Shown piece after piece: positions 34,144-46,523 of a DNA stretch of 64,000 bases. Positions within the stretch are counted from its first letter, which is position 1, and each line of letters opens with the position of its first letter. Below the pieces are notes generated by a model. That model was given only the letters and a program-made list of their open reading frames with translations. It searched no databases and had not been told where the DNA came from. The position numbers and the translations under genes are program-made. The stretch lies in assembly GCA_027605045.1 (NCBI GenBank), contig JAQFWX010000052.1:186001-250000 (forward strand), read 5' to 3'. Source of the stretch: Phallus indusiatus. Taxonomy: Eukaryota; Basidiomycota; Agaricomycetes; Phallales; Phallaceae.

Positions 34144-37100
34144 CTACAGCTCATCTCTAAGTTTTCCGGTGTCCGAAGTTTCTTCCTCGCTATCTAATGT
34201 TTGTGAGGCTGAAGGCTCTAATGACGAGGAGGAAGGATTTTTTCCAATATTCGCTAGAGCATCGGCACCACTGGTATAAGCATCTGAACGAATAATGCCC
34301 TTCTCGGCCAAAGTTCTAGCAAACCGCGAGACTTCGTTGTCGTATTCCTCCCATTCAGGGATTTGTCGAGCGCGAGATAGCTTTGGCTCTTTCTGTATAA
34401 GATATCAGAAATTGATATACCTTTATACGAGTGACTAACCGTCAGAGGATTTTGACATAAGTCGATTGTCTTCGCGCGATGCAGCCTGTCTTTACTACCT
34501 GCAAAGGAGTCAGTACCTGAAAGACAGCCTCAGATGTAGTTTTGCTTACACCACGTTTCGCACTAACAAGCAACATTTATTAGATCGTAAATAATATATC
34601 TAAACAGAACCAACATACCCATAACCAATCTTCACCAAGAGAGTGCTAAACAAAGCGGTCTGCATAGGTGCATCTAGAAGATAAAGAGGCACGCACAATT
34701 GGGACTTCATGTTGTAAATTATTTGGCAAATCTAACAGGATTCAATAAACGTATCATTAAGCTCCAAAGCGCATACCTTGATCGAGGTTTGCGAGTGAAC
34801 CGGGGTCAGCTGAGAGTGCCTGATACGATCCTCTCAGACGGTCCTGAAATGAGAGCTTAATGCTATGAATTCCCAAGATACGCCGATATACGTACACCGG
34901 CTGCCAACTGACGGAACCGAACAAGATCAACAACATAAAGAGCGCTACAGAACATCAGGTACAGTCGCGCCTTCAGGAAGCGCAGAAAAAGCCTACCTGA
35001 TATGATAGGGTTTTCCAGCCAAGAAATCAGCCCAGTAACCCGTTTTCCAGAATCTGAAGCCTTCCATCTCCTCGTTGTCATCACCCATTGGAGTGTATCC
35101 GTATGGCGCCCCTTCGAGATCAAGATCAACGAGTTCCTTGAGATCAGCGCGAACGATCTGATCTGCATCAACGAAAATGACTTTCTTAAGATCCATCGGG
35201 AAAAGAACGTCTAGGAACAAAATCTTGTAGCCCCAAATTATCCGCTGCTTTTCCTTCTGTTCACGAAGCCAGGTCGGCCATTTATAAGTGACCAGCTCAT
35301 ACCGGAAGTTGTATGCTTCCGCAAAATGAGGTATAAATTCCTTGTCAGGAATTCAGCTAAAGAGCAAATGACGATCATCACCGTGGGACTTACCAAGAAC
35401 GAAGGAGATAAAAAGTTTTCAATAAACCAAAACTTGACAGTACTTTTGGTGTTGCGTAAAACACTCAATATCATGATCGAGGCAAAGCGCTGTGAAACGA
35501 ATTTATATCACCTTTCAACCGGCACAAGAAGAGTCGTATTTACCTCATATAATAGTCCAGAAGCAACGGTGAATATGTTAATTTCGGCTTGTTCTGAATG
35601 TTTTACTTCTAGAGCTGCTTCTTTTTCATGACGGAACAAAGATGATAGTCTTTATGTGTGCATTGAGTGGTTTGGTGTGGGTTAAAATCAATACATTCTT
35701 ACCCAGAAACTACTTGATTTACTATGCCAGATGACTCTTTTTGCGGTTCCTCTGGCTCTTGTAATACGTCTGCCCTCGCCATACCGGGTCGTCGGCGGAA
35801 TCTGGGATATAAAACAATGCCTTCAAGACTGGTCACTGTTATTTCGTTTCCAGAGGACTCGAGAGTCGGACTGTTCCATCCTTCGTTCCCAACACTTTCG
35901 ATCTCAAAGATCTCTCGGCCATATCCCTCTCGTATTTCCAATTTATAAACACCAGGCTTTGCTTTAAACTGGAAGTACCCCAGATTGGCAACAACAAGAG
36001 TGTCGGCAACGGCAGTGGAATCACTTGTAGAAAGTTGCAGCTGTAAACCTCGTGGAGGGACGTCTCGATTTTCGCGAGCATGGCCTGCTACAACCAGATA
36101 ATCTAAGCTGAAAACGGTCTCGACTCCGATGATCTGATCGACTCCGGTGAAAGAAGCCAAATGTATATTGTCCAAATCATGGTGAGATTCGTGGGGACGA
36201 ACTAACCAAGATTGAGGAACGTCCATTCCTAGGGTATAAATTGTATCCTGGGGTAAGTTTCGGAAATGGACAGATGTCTCAACCTCTTTCCTAAACGGGC
36301 TTATCAACAAAGCCTCGTATAGGACAAGTAAGAACAAGAACGTACCCTTCATCGTCGAAATTTAAGCGATGGGGCAGACTTAGGCGATAGAATTGCTTTA
36401 AAGGGAGCTGAAACAAAGTAAGGTGAAAGCCAGGATGCATTGATTTGCGACGTACATCCGCGAGGACTTTACTAGGATTCAGATACACAACAACGTACAC
36501 TGATTCGAAAGTTGACAACCACTAAAATATTATTTAAATAAAAATGAGGCGCTTGTTAGCAATTCTATGCGTACCTCAATCAAAGGCGACCAACGGGCAG
36601 CGACTTCACCTAATGGGTCGAGGACAAAGGCGAACTGGAAGCTCGCAGTTTCATTGTTGCCGAACGAGAACGAGCTAAGAATTCATCATTAAGTAGCGCA
36701 CTGAGAGCTCCGTATCCATCATACTCACGTGTATTGGGAATCCAAGAGCATGTATCGCCTGTTTCTCGGTCGAGGAGCTGAGTTGTAGAGACTTTCCTCG
36801 GAAGGATCAGGTATTTGAACACCTGACACCACTGAAGATAATTTTTCTAATCTGTCGCTGAAATCGGCACTAAAATCATAGGTTTGAATCATAGACCAAG
36901 ATGAATCTCCAATAATATTTACACTAACCTCAAGTCAGATGGATCGATGCCTGTAATGTTGGTCCAGGCAGTCAGGACGGGTCCTACTCGTTTGAACATC
37001 TCATATTCGGCTAATACTTGGAAATCTTCTTTGACCAAATCATCGTCCTCGCTCGTTAGTCCGATAGACTGAGATGAAAAGTTAGTAGTGAGCATTGTTG

Positions 37101-40100
37101 TAGTAGATGATCACATACACGACCGTTTGCAAGGACCACATATTGACCTGCTTGGATACCCAGAGCACGGATAAGTCGCTTCGACCGCGAGTGGATGCCG
37201 TGAGATAAGGCTAGCGATTCCTCGTTGACCGATGCGATAACGTTGACTAAAGAAGGGTTTGCTTGGCTTTCATATTTGTCCCATTGTTGTAGGGCTGATA
37301 ACAATTCTGTCGAGGGTGTGTTGCCTAGAACATCTGCGGCTTGAAGGAGCGCCAGACGTTGAGAAACTTTTTCGATGCTCGGAGGGGTATAGTCCGAAGG
37401 GTTATGAAGGAAGGTCAGACGGAAAGTGGCGTTTTCGTCCTGAAACATAAAAAAATATAACGGTGAGACTTCAACAGAAGTGATGCTTTGAACAGTTTGA
37501 CTGACGAATGCAGCAAGAGCCTCGTATAACATCTTTTCGCCCCGAGGAGTGTCAAAGTCCGCTATGACCCAGATCGATATCGGAGGTTGAGATGGAGACG
37601 CTAGACACAATAATTAAAAAGAATCTTAATGGCCAGTATCGGTAAGAAACACACGGGGATATACGAAGTCAGAGGATTTCATCGAAGCATTTGCTTTTTT
37701 GAATATTTCGGGTATACTATTAATTTTGACAGATGCAGCTGGATCTGTAGGATGAATAACAGGATGACGTTTGGGGAGGGAAGAAGGGAGGTCATAGAAG
37801 TAGTTTGATACGTCAGATTCATCCGTTAGTTCTCCGAGGTATATCTAAAGGATTGATATCAGTCTAAGGTATGTTGCAAGAGAAACTATCAACCTTTTGC
37901 TGTAGATGCTGCTGCTGTTGACTCAGCTCAATTTGGAGAGCGTTCATGAATTCCTGGGACCGAATGTAAGTGCAATTCCGAAATGCAGGAAGAGGGAGAA
38001 ACTGTTACTTCTGTCATTTTGATCGGTTTTCCATTTAGGAACGCTTGTCCATTTGGCGCTGTTTTGCTGTTTATTCCCAGTCGCCGTACGTACGAACGTG
38101 CCTTAGATATAACATCATTTAGGTCTTCATCACCGTTATTTAATCCGATAACTGTATCGAAATCCAGTGGCGGCTCCTCTAATCCAGCTGTCAAAGTCTC
38201 ATAGTTCGATCGCATAAGCTGATAATCAATGCCACGGCTCGGGGACATAGCAACCTATCACTGAATGAGGCAATTGACAAAGGAGATAAAGTAAACGAAA
38301 TACCCTTCTGAGAAAATCCATTGTCCTCATTGCACCCAATTTATTAATGAGGTAATAGAACAGTCTTGCCCCTTGAGTGGCTGGCAAAAGAGGAGGTCCG
38401 TAAATTCAGCTGGTTGTTTTAAAATGTAAAGGATGTCTACCTTCATCTGTTTCGGTCATAGGCACAAGACCAATTCTGATAGGGTAGCCTCGCTGGAGCA
38501 ATCCCCCTATTGAGCCGGTGATCCAGAAAAGGCTTGAACGCTGAGATAAATCAAGTGTCAACACTAGATTATACATGTTCCTTTTGATTGCGTATAATTG
38601 TCCAGGGTAGGTTGGACGGAGCATCTGCATTAAGGTCAAAAGACTGTCGGAAAGTTTTACATCGAACGAACCTGATCTAAGAGCGGAGACCACGGGGCAT
38701 ATCTAATACAATCAAATTGTGTAACTCTGAGAGGAAAGGTTTATGACTTACCGTGCATCTGTTTCTAAATTATTCCACCAGGCGATACCACCTCCTTCCC
38801 GGCGATCGCTGGAGTCGTATATACCATCAAGGACGGGATTCAGTTGGCTTGATACCAGAGAATCGTGGGTTAATAGATCGATAGCTTGAGAGGATGTAAG
38901 CCCAAGTTCTGTTATATCCTGAATAACCTCTCGTTCTTTTCGGAGTAAACGTATAAGTCTGGAAGGTTGATTAGCTTGAGTTGTCAAACCATTGAAAATC
39001 TTACCCAAAAATGTTGACATCATGCTGCTGTAGTATTACTCCGTTTAACCATACACTACTGAAGCTCGGCGGAACTTTGGCCCTGTTTTCTTCTAACTCT
39101 TGCGATACCTCAGGAGAAATGATTACCTCCTGTCCGATAGTCGTTGCATATTTAGGAAAGTTTTGAGATAAATGGAGCAACGCTCGTAATGGTTGAGGGG
39201 CAGACATGATGAGGCTTGTGGCCTTGATACCAATATCTGAAATAAGTAGAAGTACAACAGTTCCTGTTCAAGTCTTGAACTAAAATTTACCAGCAATTTC
39301 TTCTTCTGTAAGAGCTCTGCTCAAATTCGCATCTTCGGTTCGGTTGATAAGTGTCGAAATATAATCTATGTCAATTATCTCTTCTGCTTCAGCTTCTCCG
39401 TTGGACAACGCTACACCTGGAGATATATGTGAGCTACTTAATACCCCGACCGTACAATATTTTACCATCATTATTTCGGGATTGTCGGCGGTCGTCTAAA
39501 GCCAGATAATCCATCTTCTTCAAGTCCATAAAGACGCCATATCCAGATAAATAACTTGGGCGGGAATCGCTCTGCGAAACTGGTGCATGTCTAAAAACAT
39601 ATCTGACTTTTGGTTGAGGTTCTTTGGCAAGAGCATAAACGTAATCGTGTAATTCTCGGAAGTTGGCTGAGGAGATAGAGCCATAAAGTATTAGAAGAGG
39701 TGCAGGGGTCTCAACATTTGGGTAGACGTGATCGAATGACAATAGTTGCGGATGCCTACGAAAACGACTATTAATATACCAATGATGGTGTAAGTGCCAA
39801 AACATACCCTGTTGATTGTAGATTGGTACTCAGGATACTATTTAAAGTACGAGCAGAGCAAATTTTTGTATTATTCCAAAGAACCCATGAGCCTGTACAG
39901 TCGCTAATGCTCTCCCCATTGGTCAAGGGCGTATCTTCTAGTTTGTGGTCGCGATAATACTGGTAATAGGCCTCAATCCCCGGACTGGCTGTATGCAATG
40001 CAAGAGACATCTCGAGTGTATTTATGAAGCCAGGAGACGATAAGAAGTCATTCTCCTGCAGCAGACGCAACGAGGTGTCATATACTTGTTTCGCGTTTAG

Positions 40101-40372
40101 CGATTCGATGGACTGAGGGAAAGCGTCGGGCGATGTGAAAAGATCTAGTGCAGGGAAAAATAGCTCATTATCAAAAGATACGGTCTCTCTGTAATTCTGA
40201 AATGAGAAATATCCTCCATAAACATTTCACAAGCTTAGGCTTACAGAATTTCTAACAGAAGATTTGACGCTGGCCAGGAAGTACGTAGCTGCACCTTCAC
40301 TGGGGGTGAGGCGAATCCTGAGCCTATTAGACATAACGGTAGAATAGTAAAAGATAAAAGTTTCTTCGACAT
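34144..40372 (-). CDS. UGGT: UDP-glucose:glycoprotein glucosyltransferase (ER folding sensor)
   Basis: Start ATG at 40372, with a signal peptide ([17 protein letters not shown], cleavage after about GFA) followed by the UGGT N-terminus [18 protein letters not shown]. The long middle (thioredoxin-like and beta-sandwich region) includes [20 protein letters not shown] and EWLxP-like segments. The C-terminal GT24 catalytic domain has [19 protein letters not shown] (the DAD metal site), [12 protein letters not shown] and [16 protein letters not shown]. The protein ends [10 protein letters not shown], an RDEL ER-retrieval signal. At about 1,600 residues it has normal family length, and about 20 introns are present. 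The enzyme re-glucosylates N-glycans on misfolded proteins so that calnexin can rebind them. Confidence 0.93.
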
Positions 40373-40589
40373 TTGACGCGGTCCACCTTCACCGTGTTGG
40401 CGAGAAACTCGCAGCGAAAGGTGTTTGAGCTAATGGCTCTCTACTAAGCTTATGTCACGTCACGTCTACGTGTCCAAACTTCGTCCAAAAGTTCAGATAA
40501 AATTTTGTAAGTGTTTAGCATTCCCAGAATAACTATATCGAATACATATAATACACAAAAGCAATAGCGAATAGCAAAATCGGACCAGC

Positions 40590-42347
40590 TCAGCTTCGGA
40601 AAATCCGTAAAAGGCGTTGTTCGGTCACAATACGCGTTCTGCAAAGGGGGCACTCTCGAGACGTTTTCATGACCAGTTCTGAGCAAGATTTACATAGCGC
40701 AAGGTGTCTGTGGAACGTTAGCACCCGAATAAAACAGTTAACTGAATTGAAACCAACCCGCAATCAATAATGGCCATATTAGCATGTTCATCTTGGCACA
40801 CGACGCAGAGACCTTCATGAGAACTGGGTATATCCATCATATGCGACTTAGGTTGCTTGCTCGAGTTCACATTATCGGAGCTGCTTCCCTGCGCGGATTT
40901 TTCGTCCGCGTGGCTCGTTTCCCCTTTTGCTGTTGAAGCATGACTATGATCTTCTTCAGTTTCTTCAATATGAACCTGATCCATCCTTAAAATTTCTTCA
41001 AGCTCCTCCTCCTGCAGCCTGGCTTCTCTATCTCTCCTTTCATCTGTAACAAGTGCAATGACCTTTCGCACAAGATCCTCTTTCTCCAGCACACCGGCCG
41101 GCATGTTGACTCTGTTATCGAAAAGGACAGCTTTTAATGTAGATATAGGGAGATGCCCAATTTCACTTTCTTCCTTCTCGAGTAATTCGTTCAATGTTGG
41201 AACAGGGAGAGGAGGTCGAGGAATTGGAGCAGGTGCAGGAGCAGGAGTTGAAGGAGGTCCTGTCGAGGTAGCTGAGCGAGGTCTACTTGAAAAGAACATC
41301 TGCGGAGGTGGCCGCGAGTGAAAGTTTGTCTGAGACGCCGAAGTATGCACATGTCTGTCAGGACCGTAAGGACTACGATCATGTTGATAATTGAAATTCG
41401 TTGAATGATTAGGTTCATGATTATGATTATGAGTTCGATTTGAAAAGGTAGAATTAACTGGGAATTGATTTGGAGCCGGGCCTGGAGTGGAATTACGATT
41501 CTGTGTTGTAGAGGACGAGGATGTACTAGAGAATGATTGCCTAGCCTGATAGTTACTGTTTGGTTGTCGAGGTGTATAGGAGGGCTGAGGGCGGGGGTGA
41601 GGTTGAGGTTGAGATTGGGACTGTGATGGGACATTTGGATCACGTCTTGAAAAGAAAGTTCTTGTACGATAACGATCAGATAAGCCCCGAGGCACGGAAT
41701 TACTCCTATAATAATTCTACGAGATGTAGTCAATACCGACAGAAAGACAAAGAACACCTATTCTGGATATCTACCTCATGAACCGGAAATAGACAACCAT
41801 CACTGTTCTGCCACATGCATAGATTAATAGACCCGCGTTTGGATGAGTAGTCGGATGATTACCTTTGATCTCAGGATGGCTTCAACCAAATCGTCCTTTT
41901 CCACAGCAGTACCGGGAGCCCGAATGTTGTATGCTTTCATGTAAGCACGTAATTTGGATATAGGCAGGGTTCTTAATTTGTTTTTACTGCTAGATGTGAC
42001 TGGACTTGGATATTACTACCATGGCGCGAGATGTGAGAAGACAATACTCGCTCGATAACATGTCCATGCAGTAAGCACAAACAGGTACTAGCTCATACCC
42101 CACATTTGGACCAGATCGTGGAAGTAATGCCTGAAAATCGGTGCATGAAGAGCAGTAAAGATATCCTGCATGAGAATGTGAAACGTGGCAGCACACAATG
42201 ATCGACAAATGAGCATCACGTACCACAATGATTGCATCTCTTTGTCCTGGTGAAGAAATGGAAGTCTTTATTACATCTCCTACAGTTGTCTTCGCTGACG
42301 TCTGGAATATCCGGAGGTCGCCCGCTCAAAAGTGGGAGGCCATCCAT
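40590..42347 (-). CDS. FYVE-like / SAP / RING E3 ubiquitin ligase (rififylin-RNF34-like)
   Basis: Start ATG at 42347 (MDGLPLLSGRPP). Exons 1-3 make a FYVE-like zinc finger with four Cys pairs (CRRC, CNHC, CSSC, CAYC) around RTKRCNHCGYLYCSSC. It lacks the WxxD of true PI3P binders. A SAP-like helix pair follows (LRTLPISKLRAYMKAYNI), then a long Ser/Asn/Gln/Pro-rich linker, a second SAP-like pair (IGHLPISTLKAVLFDN) and a C-terminal C3HC4 RING: CVVCQDEHANMAIIDCGH continuing LALCKSC then CPLC. The protein stops nine residues after RTRIVTEQR. The order FYVE-SAP-SAP-RING matches animal CARP proteins, and yeast Pib1 has FYVE-RING only. The likely role is ubiquitination at endosomal or vacuolar membranes. 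It diverges from NOP58 with a 308-bp shared promoter. Confidence 0.83.
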
Positions 42348-42655
42348 TGTGTGATTGAATGAGCGTGGACTGACACCCCGTACTTTATACTGTTGTGCTT
42401 ACATCAGCGGCACCTGGCCCAAAGGAAGATTTCATGTCGGACAGCCTCCTATCTTGGCTCAAGATCATCGATGGCATGATTCACAGCCCAGGCAACACTG
42501 ACTCATGAGCCGAAAGTACTACGTTAGCGGTCGGCCAAGGTTCACGAGATAATCCTCCTCATCACAACCGTGAACCTAGTTATTCAAAGTCCGATATCCA
42601 CAAGCGCCGATACTCAAAAAAAACACAGCTTTGCTCGTCGAGCTCGTCGGGGAAC
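42348..42655. promoter_or_regulatory. Divergent promoter shared by the FYVE-RING gene and NOP58
   Basis: 308 bp between two start codons pointing away from each other. No clear TATA box is seen on either side. Co-expression is possible but not shown. Confidence 0.5.
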
Positions 42656-44560
42656 ATGGCGACCCACGTACTTTTCGAGTCAGCATCGGGGTATGCTATA
42701 TTCCAGGTTAAACAGATTGAAGATATTGGGCTGTTCACTGTCTCCGTCCAATCGGCTATTGGAGAACTGGGCAAATTTGGCAAGGTGGTTCAGCTAATGA
42801 GCTTTTCGCCGTTCAAGAGTGCTGCACACGCTTTGGAGAATGCTAATGATATCTCAGAAGGTCGGTTTTGATACTACTGTTTCCTTCGAGGAAAATATAG
42901 AGCGTTAAATGTCTTTGTAAAATAGGAGTTTTGCACGAGCACCTCAAAGCACTACTGGAACTCAATCTCACTAAATCTTCGGAAAAGACAAAAGGCGTCA
43001 AAGTCAGGCTAGGAGTATCGGATCCGACATTAGCAGCGTCCATTAAAAATGAGCTGGGCATTGATTGTGATGCCTCGGAAAAATCACAGGAAATCATTCG
43101 AGGTGTCCGGCTACACGCTGCAAAATTGCTAAAAGGTCTACAAGACGGCGACCTAACAAAGGCCCAGCTTGGTCTCGGTCATTCGTATTCGCGTTCCAAG
43201 GTCAAATTCAATGTCAACAGAATTGATAACATGATCATTCAGGCTATCGCCATGTTGGACCAACTGGACAAAGACGTCAACCTCTTCGCTATGCGTGTCA
43301 GGGAATGGTACGGTTACCATTTCCCCGAGCTTGTCAAGATAGTGCCAGATAATTATGAATACGCGCGTGTTGCGAAGTTCATTGGAGATAAAAGCAAGCT
43401 GGACGAGAGCAAATTATCCGAACTAGAAGAGCTGCTAGATAACGATTCTACACGCGCACAGAACGTCTTAGATGCGGCTCGAGGTTCTATGGGTGCCGGA
43501 CTATCGGACATCGACATGCTTAATATCAACGCATTTGCAGCTCGTGTAGTATCACTAGCAGAGTATCGGAAGTCGCTATCCAACTACCTGGCCGAAAAGA
43601 TGAACTCGGTTGCTCCGAGTTTGACTGCCTTGTTAGGAGAACGTATCGGTGCTCGGTTGATCAGTCATGCTGGCAGCTTGACCAACTTGAGCAAGTATCC
43701 CGCTAGCACTGTCCAAATATTGGGAGCAGAAAAGGCGTTATTCAGGGCTCTTAAGACAAAGGGCAATACACCTAAAGTATGTGCTCAGTTTTTTTTTGGC
43801 CATATCGAAGCTTTTTTTGCTTATGCCGCCCATTTGCAGTATGGACTATTGTACCATTCATCCTTTATTGGCCGAGCTGGTCCTAAATTCAAGGGACGGA
43901 TATCCCGATATCTTGCTAACAAATGTTCGATTGCATCACGAATAGATTGCTATTCAGATAACCCAACCTCTAAATTCGGAGAAGCATTACGACAACAGGT
44001 GGAGGAACGTTTGAATTTTTTCGAGGTAAGGTCAAATCAAATAACCTATTATAATTAATAGTAAACCCGGTTTGGTAGACTGGTCAAGCACCTACTAAAA
44101 ATTCGGAAGCGATGCGGAAAGTATTGGAATCACTCTCGATCGATGACGACGAAGATGAGGATGAAGAACAAATGGATCAAGATGATATACCCTTGCCGTT
44201 AATTGAACCTACTCCGAAGAAAGGGAAGAAGAAACGAAAGAGCGATGCCATGGAAGTAAGTCCTCAGGAACTGTATGTATCATTACAAAACACTCATTTT
44301 CGGGGTACGCGTGTTTCTAGGTTGATTCTGATGAGGAGGAAGAAGCGCCTAAAAAGAAACGGTCTAAAGAAGAGAAGAAGGCTGAAAAGAAAGAAAAGAA
44401 GAAGGAGAAAAAAGAGAAAAAGGAAAAAGAGCAAGAAAAACACGATGATGAGGATAAGGTTTGTTTCCTAGATGACTATTATTCATGCTTCTCATTTCTT
44501 TAATAGGGTGAATCGAAAAAGTCCAAGGACAAAAGCGAAAAGAAGAAGAAGCAAAAATAA
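42656..44560 (+). CDS. NOP58: Nop58, core protein of box C/D snoRNPs
   Basis: Start ATG at 42656 ([18 protein letters not shown]). Conserved blocks follow in order: [63 protein letters not shown]-like [53 protein letters not shown] joined over an intron to [13 protein letters not shown], and [15 protein letters not shown]. The C-terminus is a long Lys/Glu tail (KKE/KKD repeats) typical of Nop58. It sits in the nucleolus with Nop56, fibrillarin and Snu13 and guides 2'-O-methylation of rRNA. About six exons; the repetitive tail is split by two short introns. Confidence 0.95.
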
Positions 44561-45170
44561 TGATTTAAAAATGCTATCTCTTTGCATATGCTTGTATAGT
44601 TCTCATTGCCCATTTCATTTTGTTAATATAAACTATCTTCAGGTATTGAGGTATATCTATACGATTAAATCATGGTGTTTTATATCATGTAATTTTCTAT
44701 GCATGTCAGCACTATCTAATCTAAGTTCACATGACAATTTTCCTTTGGAGATAATTATTCGATCGAGGTTCCACAGGAACGATGCTAACTTGCAAACTCA
44801 TTCAAAATTTGGCACCCTTTCGATTTTGACGTTGAATATGGTCCACCATTAACTCATTCCGACTCGTATGCAATATGATAGACAGCACACAAGTAATGTC
44901 TTTGAGTTCAAGGCAAACCTTGAACAAAATCGCGATTCCAGCTTCAGATATATGCCTTCATGACTGAGAAGTACTAAAGACATATAGGAAAGATAATCAA
45001 AACTGTCATTATGGCAAAAAGTGAGCGCACATTGAAGTGCTTACGCTGACAGATTGTCCGGAGTTTAAAATCTTGAGCATTGCGCAAATCCTCCTATCTC
45101 GTTGGTGACTCGGAAAGTCGCCAAGTTGTCTTCTCTCGAAGATCCCAAGACGGACTAAATTTGACTCTGA
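44561..45170. other. Intergenic region between NOP58 and the PITH gene
   Basis: About 610 bp, AT-rich, holding the NOP58 3' end and the PITH promoter. It contains a perfect 8-bp hairpin at 44906-44925. No gene recognised. Confidence 0.5.
44906..44925. repeat. Perfect 8-bp inverted repeat with 4-nt loop
   Basis: GTTCAAGG-CAAA-CCTTGAAC. It could fold as a small RNA hairpin or bind a dimeric factor. It lies about 350 bp past NOP58. Confidence 0.6.
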
Positions 45171-45952
45171 ATGGATCCTGCCGAATCAGAAACTTCATTG
45201 CAGCAATCCATAGCAGCAGAAGCAGACGCAATCAGTCTTTACGGCATAATCGACAAAGCCAAGTTAGAACCTTCATCTAATCTTCAGAGTTTTCTCACCA
45301 AGTTACTTTCACAGTGTATACGGATTAAACCTTGATATACCGGAACAAGCTCGCGATATTATTAAGAGTTGGAATGAAAGAGAGGACGTCACTAAATTTG
45401 CAGATTCCGGTGTGGATGATCAAGTAACAACTCGTTTTCTATCTTGACTTGATTGCGTTTGACGGTACGGTTCTAAATTAGGTCATAATATACGTTCCTT
45501 TCTCTCAAAATGCTCGGGTCAGATCCATTATACTTAAACTTGGTCGAGGAGAATTAACACCAACGCGACTAAGGATTTATGCAAACCGGCCGAGTATTGT
45601 TGATTTTGGAGAGGCCGAATCTACTCAGCCCCAACTTGATATCCAGCTTTCTGAAGGTCAGGTCGAAGCAACGGAATACCCTTTGCGTGTGGCAGCATTT
45701 GCTAACGTCACAAGTCTATCTCTGTACTTTGTGAGTATCCACATTATGTCGATGTTCTCTTTCTAACTCGAATAGAGCGATGCTGTTGGGGCTGAACAGA
45801 CTCGCTTGTTCTTTGTAGGTTTTAAAGGTGATATTACAAACCCTCGGAAGGATACGAGACATAAGGTCGACTTGCCTGCAGCCAACGCAGCCGATGCACC
45901 ACTAGTTGATAGGTTAAAAGATAAATTTGCATCTCACAATACAGTCCGTTAA
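45171..45952 (+). CDS. PITH-domain protein (proteasome-interacting thioredoxin family, without thioredoxin part)
   Basis: Exons 45171-45262, 45315-45423, 45482-45730 and 45776-45952 give 208 residues in one frame. After a short acidic leader (MDPAESETSLQQS) the PITH fold runs almost the full length: SLYGIIDKANVYGLNLDI, EDVTKFADSGVDDQ, VIIYVPFSQNARVRSIIL, LRIYANRPSIVDFGEAES, ATEYPLRVAAFANVTSLSL and RLFFVGFKGD, ending in a short polar tail. In TXNL1 this domain attaches to the 26S proteasome. Stand-alone PITHD1-type proteins are common in fungi, so the missing thioredoxin domain is normal. Confidence 0.88.
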
Positions 45953-46523
45953 ACTTCAAATCGTACGATACCTTGATTCCGAGAAAATCGAAATTCCGTT
46001 TCAATGCCAAGGTTCCGATTTGAAGAACCTTCAGGTTCGGCCTTTATTGTAAATCAAGTGCACAGCACGAGGACTCTCATTTCCACGCGAATCGGATATT
46101 TTTCGAAAATAAGGCCTTCTTGTATCACACATGCTTCCATGTCAGCCGGGTCATAAGGTTTTCTTTCAGGAACAATCATAAAGCCTGGACAGGCTGAATC
46201 GATTCATTAATACCAGGCAAACTGCATATTGTCTATCAGTGGAATAATACTTCGTGTCAAATATCGGAATACTTTCGTAGTGTGGCGACCGTCGTACTTT
46301 ATGCTAGGAACCATCCATCCTGGAGGAGGAAGACAGTTAGAATAAACATATACCCGGGAATGCCATTTTCCTGGAGCGGGTGTTGTGTTCGCCCGGCGTC
46401 TCTCGGAAATCGAGGTATGTATGCCCTGTGATAATCCAATTCCGCCACTAGTTGGTCAGCGCCGGTCGTTTGCTATGTATAAAGAAGAGGAGGAAAGATC
46501 AGCGGTTTCAATTCACAAACATC
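45953..46523. other. Promoter region of the alcohol dehydrogenase gene
   Basis: 570 bp between the PITH gene's stop and the ADH start. No gene visible; contains a TATA box 40 bp before the ADH start. Confidence 0.55.
46478..46483 (+). promoter_or_regulatory. TATA box of the alcohol dehydrogenase gene
   Basis: TATAAA followed by an A/G-rich leader, 40 bp before the ATG at 46524. The arrangement is typical of a strongly expressed fungal gene with a short leader. Confidence 0.65.
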
